Assembly: GCF_014137975.1 (NCBI RefSeq)
Contig: NZ_JACGWZ010000002.1
Coordinates: forward strand, 310,001 to 374,000
Source of the DNA: Halosaccharopolyspora lacisalsi
GTDB taxonomy: Bacteria > Actinomycetota > Actinomycetes > Mycobacteriales > Pseudonocardiaceae
Length of the DNA stretch: 64,000 nt
Direction of reading: 5' to 3'
The notes under the pieces were generated by a model, which was not told the DNA's origin, searched no databases, and saw only the letters and a program-made list of their open reading frames with translations. Positions 8,515 through 15,842 of this stretch are shown here, piece after piece; within the stretch, counting starts at the first letter, position 1, and each line of letters begins with the position of its first letter. Both the position numbers and the translations under genes were made by a program.

Positions 8515-9278
8515 GTCTGCTCCCCACGCCGTCCGAGGAAGGTGTGCACGATCCCGCGCTGCCACCCCGGCACCGGCAGCACCGCGGTGTCGTCGAACCC
8601 GGCCCGCCGGAGTCGCGGAGGCAGCTGCGACTCGCCGTCGAAGTCCAGTACGCTGCGCCACAGGTACCGGTACAGCCCCGTGCTTCCGGTGGTCAGCAGC
8701 CCGGCCGGGATGATCACGCCCCAGCATACTGCGCTCCACACCGAGCGCGCCCACCACCGGTCCCGCACGGAGTACTCGTGCACGGCTAGTCGAGCGCCGG
8801 GACGCAGCAGCGAGTGCAGCGTGCGCAGGCCGGTGTCGATGTCGGGGAGGTTGCGCACCAGGTAGGCGGCCAGCACCCCGTCGAACGGACCGACGATCCC
8901 CACCTCGGACAAACGCTCCAGCGGCGCGTGCACGAACTCCACCGTGCCGGGCCATTTCTTGCGCCGGGCCCGCGCCAGCATCTCGGCCGACCCGTCGACG
9001 GCGACGATGCGCGCTTCGGGCGCGGCTCGCAGCAGCGCCGCGGTGGAGGCGCCCGTCCCGCAACCGGCGTCCAGCAGTCGCAGACCCCGCCCCCGGCCGG
9101 GCACGCTCAGCCGACGCGCCGACAGGGCCAGGTGCCGGTGATAGCCGGGATTGGCTCCGACGAGGAGGTCGTAGGCTCCGGCGGCCGCGTCGAACTCGTC
9201 CAGGACCCGGTGCTTCTCCCGCGCCTTGGCGGAAGCCGCGGTTCTGCGTCGGGACGTTTCCACGGTGGTGCGTCTCAC
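8511..9278 (-). CDS. crtT: Class I methyltransferase of the carotenoid operon (CrtT-like)
   Basis: This 255-residue SAM-dependent methyltransferase has motif I LLDAGCGTGAS and the UbiE/COQ5-like layout. In the S. griseus type of crt clusters a methyltransferase called CrtT sits beside crtU and crtY, and this gene holds the equivalent place. The symbol rests on that synteny. The GTG start at 9278 overlaps the idi stop codon (GTGA), and its own stop overlaps the crtU start, so it is translationally coupled on both sides. A hydrophobic stretch near residues 180-200 may be a membrane contact. Confidence 0.75.
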   Translation of the reverse strand: MRRTTVETSRRRTAASAKAREKHRVLDEFDAAAGAYDLLVGANPGYHRHLALSARRLSVPGRGRGLRLLDAGCGTGASTAALLRAAPEARIVAVDGSAEMLARARRKKWPGTVEFVHAPLERLSEVGIVGPFDGVLAAYLVRNLPDIDTGLRTLHSLLRPGARLAVHEYSVRDRWWARSVWSAVCWGVIIPAGLLTTGSTGLYRYLWRSVLDFDGESQLPPRLRRAGFDDTAVLPVPGWQRGIVHTFLGRRGEQT

Positions 9279-9820
9279 CGCGCCCCGCCGATGTCGGTGG
9301 CAAGCAGGGGAACCTGCTGGGCGGCCCACGGACTGATCAACCACGGTGCGCGTTCGGCGATGCGCACGAACTCGTCCCACTCGCTCCAGGCCCAGTCCGC
9401 GATCTCATCGGGGGCCACCCGGGGCCGGTCCCGGGTCACGGCCGTGTACACCGGGCACAGCTCGTTCTCCACCGTCCCGGTGACGTCGGTGGCCCGGTAG
9501 CGAAAGTCCGGCAGGCGCATTTGCGGATTCTCCAGGGTGACCCCCAGCTCCTGCCAGACCCTGCGGTGCACCGCGGCGAGCCCGTCCTCGCCGGGAGCGG
9601 GATGCCCGCAGCACGAGTTGGTCCACACACCCGGCCAGGTGCGCTTCTGCAGGGCTCGGCGAGTCACCAGCAGACGTCCCTCGGCGTCGAAGACGTAGCA
9701 GGAGAAGGCCAGGTGCAGCGGGGTGTCGGTGCGGTGCACCTCGTGCTTGGAGGCGCTGCCGAGGTACTGGCCGTTGTCGTCGAGCAGGACCACGAGTTCC
9801 GTGGCGGGAGTGGGGTTCAT
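9275..9820 (-). CDS. idi: Isopentenyl-diphosphate delta-isomerase, type I
   Basis: This 181-residue Nudix-fold enzyme converts isopentenyl diphosphate to dimethylallyl diphosphate, the starter for terpenoid and carotenoid synthesis. The catalytic Cys is in TNSCCGHP and the catalytic/metal Glu pair in ENELCPVY, as in the E. coli enzyme. The ATG at 9820 overlaps the crtB stop in ATGA. Its place between crtB and crtT shows that it feeds isoprenoid precursor into the carotenoid branch. Confidence 0.95.
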   Translation of the reverse strand: MNPTPATELVVLLDDNGQYLGSASKHEVHRTDTPLHLAFSCYVFDAEGRLLVTRRALQKRTWPGVWTNSCCGHPAPGEDGLAAVHRRVWQELGVTLENPQMRLPDFRYRATDVTGTVENELCPVYTAVTRDRPRVAPDEIADWAWSEWDEFVRIAERAPWLISPWAAQQVPLLATDIGGAR

Positions 9821-10806
9821 CGAAGCACCTGTGGTGAGCGTTGGGGGTAACAGGCAGGGACGCGACCGGTGAGCCGGGCGCGGGTTCGGGCCGTCGTAGC
9901 GGTGACGGCCGTGTGCGCGGCCACACCGAGTCGCCGTGTCCGCGTCACGGCGACTCGGCGTCGGAACACGTCGTAATCGGACTCGACCACGCGGTCGAGT
10001 ATGTCGCTGTAGAGCGTGAACGCGGTGGCCACGCACGGACGCGAGACCGGGTCCAGCATGGCGATTCCCGGTGCCGCGCTGCGATACACGGCTCGGGTGC
10101 GTGCCACCTGGTCGGCCAGGGCACGCCGCACCCCCAGATCCGGGTGCCCCCTGCGGTAACACCAGTGCAGCCGCTGGTGGTCCACGCCGAAAGCGGCGAG
10201 CTCGTCGGCGGGCAGGTAGACCCGTCCGCGCTGCAGGTCCTCGCCGACGTCGCGCAGGAAGTTGGTCAGTTGGAACGCGTTGCCCAGGGCCGCGGCGTAC
10301 GGGACGGCCTCCTGCCGAGGCGGCACGGTGCCCAGGACCGGCAGCACCTGCATCCCGATCACGTCGGCCGAGCCGTGGACGTAGGCGTTCAGCGCGTCCC
10401 GGGTGGGGTAGCCGGTGACGACCAGGTCATCGCGCATCGAATTCATGAAGGCTGTGAACAGCGAGTGGTCGATCCCGTGGCGTCGCACGGTGTCCACCAG
10501 CGCCGCGAGGACCGGGTGCCGACTGTGTCCGGTGCTCAGTCCGTGCCGCAGGCTCGCGTCGAGCTCGTCGAGCTCGGCGGCCCTCGTCCTCGACGAGCGG
10601 GAGGGGTCGAGATCGTCGACGATGTCGTCCACCCAGCGCGCGAACCCGTACAGCGCGTGCACGGCCGGTCGTTGTGCGGGAGTCAGTAGCCGGGTGGCCA
10701 GGAAGTACGTACGTCCGTGCTCGGCGTTGAGCCGTCGGCAGTGGTCGTAGGCCGCGCGCAGCTCGGGATCGCGGACCCCGGCGGCGTCGAGTTCGCGCCC
10801 GCTCAT
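9817..10806 (-). CDS. crtB: Phytoene synthase
   Basis: This 329-residue squalene/phytoene synthase condenses two geranylgeranyl diphosphates to phytoene. Both aspartate-rich motifs are present: DDIVDD in the first and DVGED in NFLRDVGEDLQRGRVYLP in the second, with the Arg/Tyr residues around them conserved. The start overlaps the crtI stop (ATGA) and its stop overlaps the idi start. The C-terminal 50 residues are Arg/Thr-rich and variable. No geranylgeranyl diphosphate synthase gene is in the window. Confidence 0.95.
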   Translation of the reverse strand: MSGRELDAAGVRDPELRAAYDHCRRLNAEHGRTYFLATRLLTPAQRPAVHALYGFARWVDDIVDDLDPSRSSRTRAAELDELDASLRHGLSTGHSRHPVLAALVDTVRRHGIDHSLFTAFMNSMRDDLVVTGYPTRDALNAYVHGSADVIGMQVLPVLGTVPPRQEAVPYAAALGNAFQLTNFLRDVGEDLQRGRVYLPADELAAFGVDHQRLHWCYRRGHPDLGVRRALADQVARTRAVYRSAAPGIAMLDPVSRPCVATAFTLYSDILDRVVESDYDVFRRRVAVTRTRRLGVAAHTAVTATTARTRARLTGRVPACYPQRSPQVLR

Positions 10807-12335
10807 CGGCTCTCTGCTCGGGCGAGGCCGGTGTCGACCACGGAACGGCGTGGTGCCGACGGCGTTCCGGTGATCCGCTGGGCGGCGAGTTTGCCCGAGA
10901 TCAGCACGGTGGGGACACCGACGCCGGGAGTCGTCCCACAACCGGCCAGCACGGCGTTGTCCACGCCGCGCACCAGATTGCGCGGCCGGAACGGTCCCGT
11001 CTGGGCGAAGGTGTGGGCGGTGCTGAACGGACTGCCCGCCAGCAACCCCTCCGCGGCCCAGTCGTCCGGGGTGACGATCCGGCTGACCTCGATCGAGGAG
11101 CCGAATCCGGGCATGAGTCGCTCCTGGAGCGTGGCGACGACCTCCGCGGTGTAGGCCCCTCCCATCCGGGGCCAGTCGGGACGCGCCCGATCCAGGTTCG
11201 GGCACGGAACCAGCACGTGATGCAGGTGCTTGCCGGGCGGGGCCAGAGTGGGATCGGTCCGCGTGGGATTGGTGATCAGCACGGACGGATCGCTCATCAG
11301 ACGACCGCGGCTGATGATGTCGTCGAAGGTGGACTCCCACGCCGCTCCGAACGACAGCGTGTGGTGGCTCAGCTCGGGCTGGTCCCGGTCCGTGCCCGCG
11401 TGCAACAGGACCGCGGAGGGGGACGCGCGCAGCGGTGTGGGTCGTCGGGGGGGCTGCCCCAACAACCGGTAGGACACCGGCAGGTCCGGGGTCAGGACCA
11501 CGGCGTCGCAGGGGATGCGCTCCTGCCCGGACGTGCGGACCGCGGTGATCCGTGAGTCGCCGCGTTCGAGTTCGGTGACCTCGGTGTCGTAGTGGATCGA
11601 CGCACCCGCGCGGACGGCGGCGGCAGCGAGCGCGTCGGGGACGGTGCGCATTCCTCCACGGGGGAAGAAGACACCGCCGACGGTGTCCATGTAGGAAATG
11701 ACGGCGTAGGCGGCGAGAGCGCGTTGCGGGGCCATTCCCGCGTACAGCGACTGGAAGGAGAACACCCGCTTGAGCCGTTCGTCGGACAGGAAGCGCCCGA
11801 TCGCACCGTCCAGCCGACCGAAGCCGCCGAGCAGGCACAGCCTCGCCAGGTCCGGCCCGGCCAGGTCCAGGGGGGAGTCGAAGTTGGCGTCGATGAACGT
11901 GTCGAACTGCGTGCGATGGAGCTGACGTAGCCAGTTCCGCAGCTGCCGGTACCCCGCCGCCTGTCCGGCACCGGCGAATTCGCGGATGTGCTGTTCCATC
12001 CGCTCGGGGTCGGTGTGCACGTCCAGGGTCGTGCCGTCGGCGAACCGCGCCCGGTAGGCGGGGTCGAGCGGGATCAGGTCGAGCCGCTCGGCGACGGACT
12101 CGCCGACCGCTGCCAGGGCCTCGTCGAGCAGGTCGGGCATCGTCAGAACGGTCGGGCCGGTGTCCATGCGGTACCCGTCGATGTCGAGGCGGCCCGCACG
12201 CCCACCGGGGTGCGAGTCGCGCTCCACGATCACGACCTCGCGACCGCTGCCCAGCAGGTGCAGCGCGGCGGTCAGGCCGGACAGCCCCGCTCCGACCACG
12301 ACGACACGATCGGTACGCCCTGCGACGGTGCGCAT
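10803..12335 (-). CDS. crtI: Phytoene desaturase (CrtI)
   Basis: This 510-residue FAD enzyme introduces double bonds into phytoene to give lycopene or related polyenes. It has the N-terminal VVVVGAGLSGL nucleotide motif, the GGRAG loop, and the C-terminal CrtI signature GCGTTPGVGVPTVLISG. It is the first gene of the carotenoid operon. The ATG has a GAAGGAGAG box; a good sigma-70-like promoter and a 16-bp palindrome lie 70-116 bp upstream. Downstream genes are coupled by 4-nt overlaps. Confidence 0.95.
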   Translation of the reverse strand: MRTVAGRTDRVVVVGAGLSGLTAALHLLGSGREVVIVERDSHPGGRAGRLDIDGYRMDTGPTVLTMPDLLDEALAAVGESVAERLDLIPLDPAYRARFADGTTLDVHTDPERMEQHIREFAGAGQAAGYRQLRNWLRQLHRTQFDTFIDANFDSPLDLAGPDLARLCLLGGFGRLDGAIGRFLSDERLKRVFSFQSLYAGMAPQRALAAYAVISYMDTVGGVFFPRGGMRTVPDALAAAAVRAGASIHYDTEVTELERGDSRITAVRTSGQERIPCDAVVLTPDLPVSYRLLGQPPRRPTPLRASPSAVLLHAGTDRDQPELSHHTLSFGAAWESTFDDIISRGRLMSDPSVLITNPTRTDPTLAPPGKHLHHVLVPCPNLDRARPDWPRMGGAYTAEVVATLQERLMPGFGSSIEVSRIVTPDDWAAEGLLAGSPFSTAHTFAQTGPFRPRNLVRGVDNAVLAGCGTTPGVGVPTVLISGKLAAQRITGTPSAPRRSVVDTGLARAESR

Positions 12336-12404
12336 GTGCTCTCCTTCGCGGGGCGTGAACGGGACTGCGGCCGGCGTTGAGACGAACGCCGTTGGATGTA
12401 CGCA

Positions 12405-12433
12405 AGTCTAGAAACTCCGCGGTATCCGCTCAA
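12405..12433 (-). promoter_or_regulatory. Putative promoter of the crt operon
   Basis: Read on the minus strand, TTGAGC (-35, 12428-12433) and TAGACT (-10, 12405-12410) are separated by exactly 17 bp, about 70 bp before the crtI ATG. This is a canonical housekeeping-type spacing. Confidence 0.55.
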
Positions 12434-12435
12434 CT

Positions 12436-12451
12436 CGCGGTGCTCACCGCG
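12436..12451. promoter_or_regulatory. Operator-like palindrome abutting the crt -35 box
   Basis: CGCGGTG-CT-CACCGCG is a perfect inverted repeat that ends two bases upstream of the putative -35 hexamer. That suits an activator (for example a MerR/LitR-type light regulator, known for actinomycete crt genes) or a repressor. The regulator identity is inference. Confidence 0.45.
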
Positions 12452-12667
12452 TCGAGTGACAAAATTGTTCCAAGGAGTGACCGAACGGGACTGTACTGGT
12501 CTCTCCGGGCCTGTTGCTTCCGGACGAACCACTGGGCACGCGCGTGATGTGGCGTTCATGTGACGAGTAAAACTCGGTGACGTTCGAACGGGTGATTTCG
12601 CGACCAAACCATGTGCCGGTGTGATCCGAATACTGAGCGAAACAGCACAGCGACCGAGAGGATCACG

Positions 12668-12721
12668 ATGCGCATAGCCGCCGAATTCGCCCGCGGACCC
12701 GTCCACCACCACGGTGGCTGA
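12668..12721 (+). CDS. Putative 17-residue leader peptide upstream of the glycosyltransferase operon
   Basis: A GAGAGG box (12655-12660) precedes ATG at 12668, and the frame runs MRIAAEFARGPVHHHGG to TGA at 12719-12721, only five bases before the glycosyltransferase ATG. Three consecutive His codons near the end would suit an attenuation or coupling role. It may equally be a chance ORF. The rest of the 391-bp gap between crtI and the glycosyltransferase holds the crt promoter and palindrome and nothing else I recognise. Confidence 0.35.
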   Translation: MRIAAEFARGPVHHHGG

Positions 12722-12726
12722 GCGCC

Positions 12727-13389
12727 ATGGCCGAACACGTGGACGTGATTCTGCCGTGCCTCGACGAGGCCGCGGCCCTGCCACCGGTGCTGCGCTCGAT
12801 CACCGAGTCCCTGGAGGCCACGGCCCTGGTGGTGGACAACGGGTCGACGGACGGTTCTCCCGAGGTCGCCGCCGAGCACGGTGCCCGCGTGGTGCACGAG
12901 CCGGTACCCGGATACGGCGCCGCGGTCCACACCGGGCTGCTCCACGCCACCGCCGAGATCGTGTGCGTCGTCGACGCGGACGGCTCGGTGGACCCCGGCG
13001 AACTGACGCGCCTGATCGCACCGGTGCGCGAGGACACCGCCGATCTGGTGGTGGGACGTCGGGTACCGACCGAGCGGGCGGCCTTCCCGTGGCACGCCCG
13101 CGCGGGGAACGCGGTCCTGGCCGCGATGTTGCGGCGTCGCGGAGTACCGGTGCGCGACCTGGCACCGGTGCGCGTGGTCCGCCGGGACCAACTGCTGAAG
13201 CTCGACGTGCGGGACCGGGCGTTCGGCTATCCCCTCGAACTCCTCCTCCGAGCCGGTCAGGCCGGCTGGCGACTGCGTGAACTGCCGGTCGACTACCAGC
13301 CCCGCGCGTCCGGGACTCGGTCGAAGGTCTCCGGTTCGGTCCGGGGCACCGCACGGGCGGTGCGGGACATGATCGGGGTGCTGCGATGA
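12727..13389 (+). CDS. Glycosyltransferase family 2 (dolichyl-phosphate-mannose-synthase-like)
   Basis: This is a compact 220-residue GT-A fold enzyme. The N-terminal VDVILPCLDEAAALPPVL strand, the VVDNGSTDGS nucleotide motif and the metal-binding DADGS motif are all visible. There is no C-terminal membrane domain. It probably transfers a sugar from a nucleotide sugar to a polyprenyl phosphate or small acceptor. Its stop overlaps the next gene in ATGA; together with the DUF2064 protein and the methyltransferase it forms a tight three-gene operon. A 17-codon leader ORF ends five bases upstream. Confidence 0.88.
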   Translation: MAEHVDVILPCLDEAAALPPVLRSITESLEATALVVDNGSTDGSPEVAAEHGARVVHEPVPGYGAAVHTGLLHATAEIVCVVDADGSVDPGELTRLIAPVREDTADLVVGRRVPTERAAFPWHARAGNAVLAAMLRRRGVPVRDLAPVRVVRRDQLLKLDVRDRAFGYPLELLLRAGQAGWRLRELPVDYQPRASGTRSKVSGSVRGTARAVRDMIGVLR

Positions 13390-14066
13390 GCGACACGGCG
13401 TTACTGGTGGTCGCCAAGGCTCCCGAACCGGGCCTCGCCAAGACACGGCTGTCCCCACCGGCGAGCGCGGACGAAGCCGCCGGGATCGCGGCGGCGAGCT
13501 TGCTGGACACGCTGCGGGCGGTGCGCGCGGTGCCGGACTCGGCCGGTGTGGTCGCCTGGACGGGTGAGCTGGCGTGTGCCCTGCGACGCGAGGAGATCGC
13601 GGCAGCGCTGAACGGTTTGAGCGTCGTGCCGCAACGCGGTGACGACTTCGGCGCGCGACTGGCCGCCGCTCACGCCGATGTCGCCGAGGTGCTGCCGCAC
13701 CGGCCCGTTGTGCAGATCGGGATGGACACCCCTCAGGTAACCGGGCAACTGCTCGCCGAGTGCGCCGAGCCGCTGCACCACGCCGAGGGACCGGATGCCG
13801 TCCTGGGACCGGCTTCCGACGGAGGCTGGTGGGCACTGGGACTGCGCGATCCCCGCTGGGCCTCGGTGCTGGCGGAAGTGCCCATGTCCCGTCCGGACAC
13901 CGGGGACCTGACCCTGGCCGCCCTGCGTTCGCACGGCCTGCGGGTGGGCCTGCTCCCCGAACTCTCCGACGTCGACACGATGAGCGAGGCGGTACCGGTC
14001 GCGAAACGAGTCCCCGAATCCGAGTTCGCCGCCGCGGTGCGGGCCGGGGTGGGAGTGGTCCCGTGA
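13386..14066 (+). CDS. DUF2064 / TIGR04282-type nucleotidyl- or glycosyltransferase
   Basis: This 226-residue protein begins LLVVAKAPEPGLAKTRLSPP, the hallmark of the DUF2064 (TIGR04282, MobA/CofC-like) family. QIGMDTPQV and GPASDGGWWALGL follow later, supplying the metal- and nucleotide-binding loops. Relatives are annotated as arsenosugar-biosynthesis glycosyltransferases, but most have no proven reaction. It overlaps the GT2 gene upstream (ATGA) and the methyltransferase downstream (GTGA). The pair may activate and then transfer a sugar. Confidence 0.85.
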   Translation: MSDTALLVVAKAPEPGLAKTRLSPPASADEAAGIAAASLLDTLRAVRAVPDSAGVVAWTGELACALRREEIAAALNGLSVVPQRGDDFGARLAAAHADVAEVLPHRPVVQIGMDTPQVTGQLLAECAEPLHHAEGPDAVLGPASDGGWWALGLRDPRWASVLAEVPMSRPDTGDLTLAALRSHGLRVGLLPELSDVDTMSEAVPVAKRVPESEFAAAVRAGVGVVP

Positions 14067-14719
14067 ACAGTCCCTTCGACCGGGCGCTGCTGGCTCGGAG
14101 GTCCTGGATGGAGTACGACAACGGCGCCCGATGGGAGATGCCGGTACACCGGTGGCGCGAACACTCCGACGCCGTCGACGCGATGCTGCTGTCGCACTGC
14201 CGGGGGACGACTCTCGACGTCGGCTGCGGCCCGGGACGGCTCACCCTGGCCCTGATCGCGAGAGGCGTCCTCGCCCTGGGCATCGACACCTCCGAAGCCG
14301 CCGTTCGGATGACCGTCCAGCGGGGTGGTCGCGCCCTGATGCGGGACGTGTTCGGCCCCGTTCCGGGGGAGCAGCACTGGAAGCACGTGCTGCTGGCTGA
14401 CGGCAACCTGGGCATCGGCGGTGATCCGAAGCGGCTGCTGGAGCGGGTGCGTCGGCTCCTCGACACCGACGGCAGCGTCATCGTCGAAGTGGCGTCACCG
14501 GGGACGGGGATGCGTTCCCGGATGGCCAGGATCGACAGTGGACCGTGGTTTCGCTGGTGCGATGTCGGCGTGGACACCGTGCCACGGCTCGCTGAGTCGG
14601 CGGGAATGCGGCTGAGCTGGACCGTCGAAAACGCCGGTCGCTGGTTCGCCGGGATGGAGCCGAAGACCCCCGACTCGGAGCTCCCCGTGCCGTCGGGGGC
14701 CGTACCCGCGAAGCAGTAG
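14063..14719 (+). CDS. Class I SAM-dependent methyltransferase
   Basis: This 218-residue methyltransferase has motif I TLDVGCGPGRLTLAL near residue 50 and an acidic loop GIDTSEAA. The GTG at 14063 overlaps the DUF2064 stop (GTGA), so it is the third gene of a coupled operon. It probably methylates the product of the two upstream enzymes. The mid part (VFGPVPGEQHWKHVLLADGNLGIGGDP) matches a subgroup that I associate with this same neighbourhood in other actinobacteria; the substrate is unknown. Confidence 0.85.
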   Translation: MNSPFDRALLARRSWMEYDNGARWEMPVHRWREHSDAVDAMLLSHCRGTTLDVGCGPGRLTLALIARGVLALGIDTSEAAVRMTVQRGGRALMRDVFGPVPGEQHWKHVLLADGNLGIGGDPKRLLERVRRLLDTDGSVIVEVASPGTGMRSRMARIDSGPWFRWCDVGVDTVPRLAESAGMRLSWTVENAGRWFAGMEPKTPDSELPVPSGAVPAKQ

Positions 14720-14747
14720 TCCACGTGGGTGGTGGCCGCGGCGGCGC

Positions 14748-15791
14748 TCACTCCCGCAGTGGTGCGGTGGCGAACTCGGTCATGCCCTCGGTGAAGCCGA
14801 TTTCGGCGTGAAAGCCCAGTTCCTTGTGGGCCAGGTCCGGGTCGGCGACGATGTGGCGCACGTCGCCGACCCGGAACCGGCCGGTCACGACCGGTTCGGG
14901 GCCGGAGGACGCCGCTGCCAGGGTGGTGGCCATGCCCCCGATCGTGCGCGGGTGCCCGGAACACACGTTGTAGGCGGCGAAACCGTCCCTGCCGTGTTCG
15001 ACGGCCGCGACATTGGCCCTGGCGACGTCGCGCACGTGGATGAAGTCGCGCCGCTGCGCCCCGTCCTCGAACACGCGAGGTGCCTCACCCCGAGCGAGCG
15101 CGGAGCGGAACAGGGAGGCGACACCGGCGTACGGGGTGTTGCGCGGCATCCGCGGGCCGTAGACGTTGTGGTACCGCAGCGCCACGGCCGTACCACCGGT
15201 GTGTCGGGCCCACGCCGCGGCCAGGTGCTCCTGGGTCGCCTTGGTGGTCGCATAGGTGTTGCGGGGAGCCAGCGGCGTGTCCTCCGGGACCGTTCCCGGT
15301 TCCAACGACTCCCCGCACCGGGGGCAACGGGGTTCGAACACACCCCGCTCGAGGTCGTCGACGGTGCGCGCTCCGGGGCGGACCACACCGTGGGCCGGGC
15401 AGCAGTACCGCCCCTCGCCGTAGACGACCATCGAACCGGCCAGCACCAGCCGTGTCGTGCCGTGCCGGCTCATGGCCTCCAACAGGCGCGCCGTCCCGAG
15501 ATCGTTGTGCGAGACGTAGTCGGGCATGTCGGCCATACCGGTCTCCAGCCCCACCATCGCGGCCTGGTGGCACACCACGTCGACGTCCCGCAGCGCCCGG
15601 TCCAGCACCTCCGGCTCACGCACGTCACCGGTGATCAGCTCGTGAACGGAGGGAGGGGCCGGACGAGCCGCACCGCCATGTGCGGCGGGCAGGAACATGT
15701 CCAGGACACGTACCTCGTGCCCGCCTGCGGTGAGCGACTCCACCACGTGCGAGCCGATGAACCCGGCGCCTCCGGTGACGAGAACGCGCAT
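14748..15791 (-). CDS. NAD-dependent sugar epimerase/dehydratase with a Cys-rich insert
   Basis: This 347-residue extended SDR has the NAD motif GGAGFIG at residues 7-13 and the catalytic Tyr180-x3-Lys184, and resembles UDP-glucose 4-epimerases and dehydratases. It carries an unusual insert between residues 128 and 162 with Cys130-Cys131-Pro-Ala-His and Cys156-Pro-Arg-Cys159, which looks like a small metal-binding knuckle. The ATG at 15791 follows an AAGGAAG box. The gene converges on the GT2-DUF2064-methyltransferase operon 28 bp away, and an IS607-type element ends about 50 bp upstream of its start, probably displacing the native promoter. Confidence 0.88.
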   Translation of the reverse strand: MRVLVTGGAGFIGSHVVESLTAGGHEVRVLDMFLPAAHGGAARPAPPSVHELITGDVREPEVLDRALRDVDVVCHQAAMVGLETGMADMPDYVSHNDLGTARLLEAMSRHGTTRLVLAGSMVVYGEGRYCCPAHGVVRPGARTVDDLERGVFEPRCPRCGESLEPGTVPEDTPLAPRNTYATTKATQEHLAAAWARHTGGTAVALRYHNVYGPRMPRNTPYAGVASLFRSALARGEAPRVFEDGAQRRDFIHVRDVARANVAAVEHGRDGFAAYNVCSGHPRTIGGMATTLAAASSGPEPVVTGRFRVGDVRHIVADPDLAHKELGFHAEIGFTEGMTEFATAPLRE

Positions 15792-15842
15792 GCTGCCTGC
15801 TTCCTTCTCGTTGATCACGATTGTTCGTCGGTGACCGTGTGG

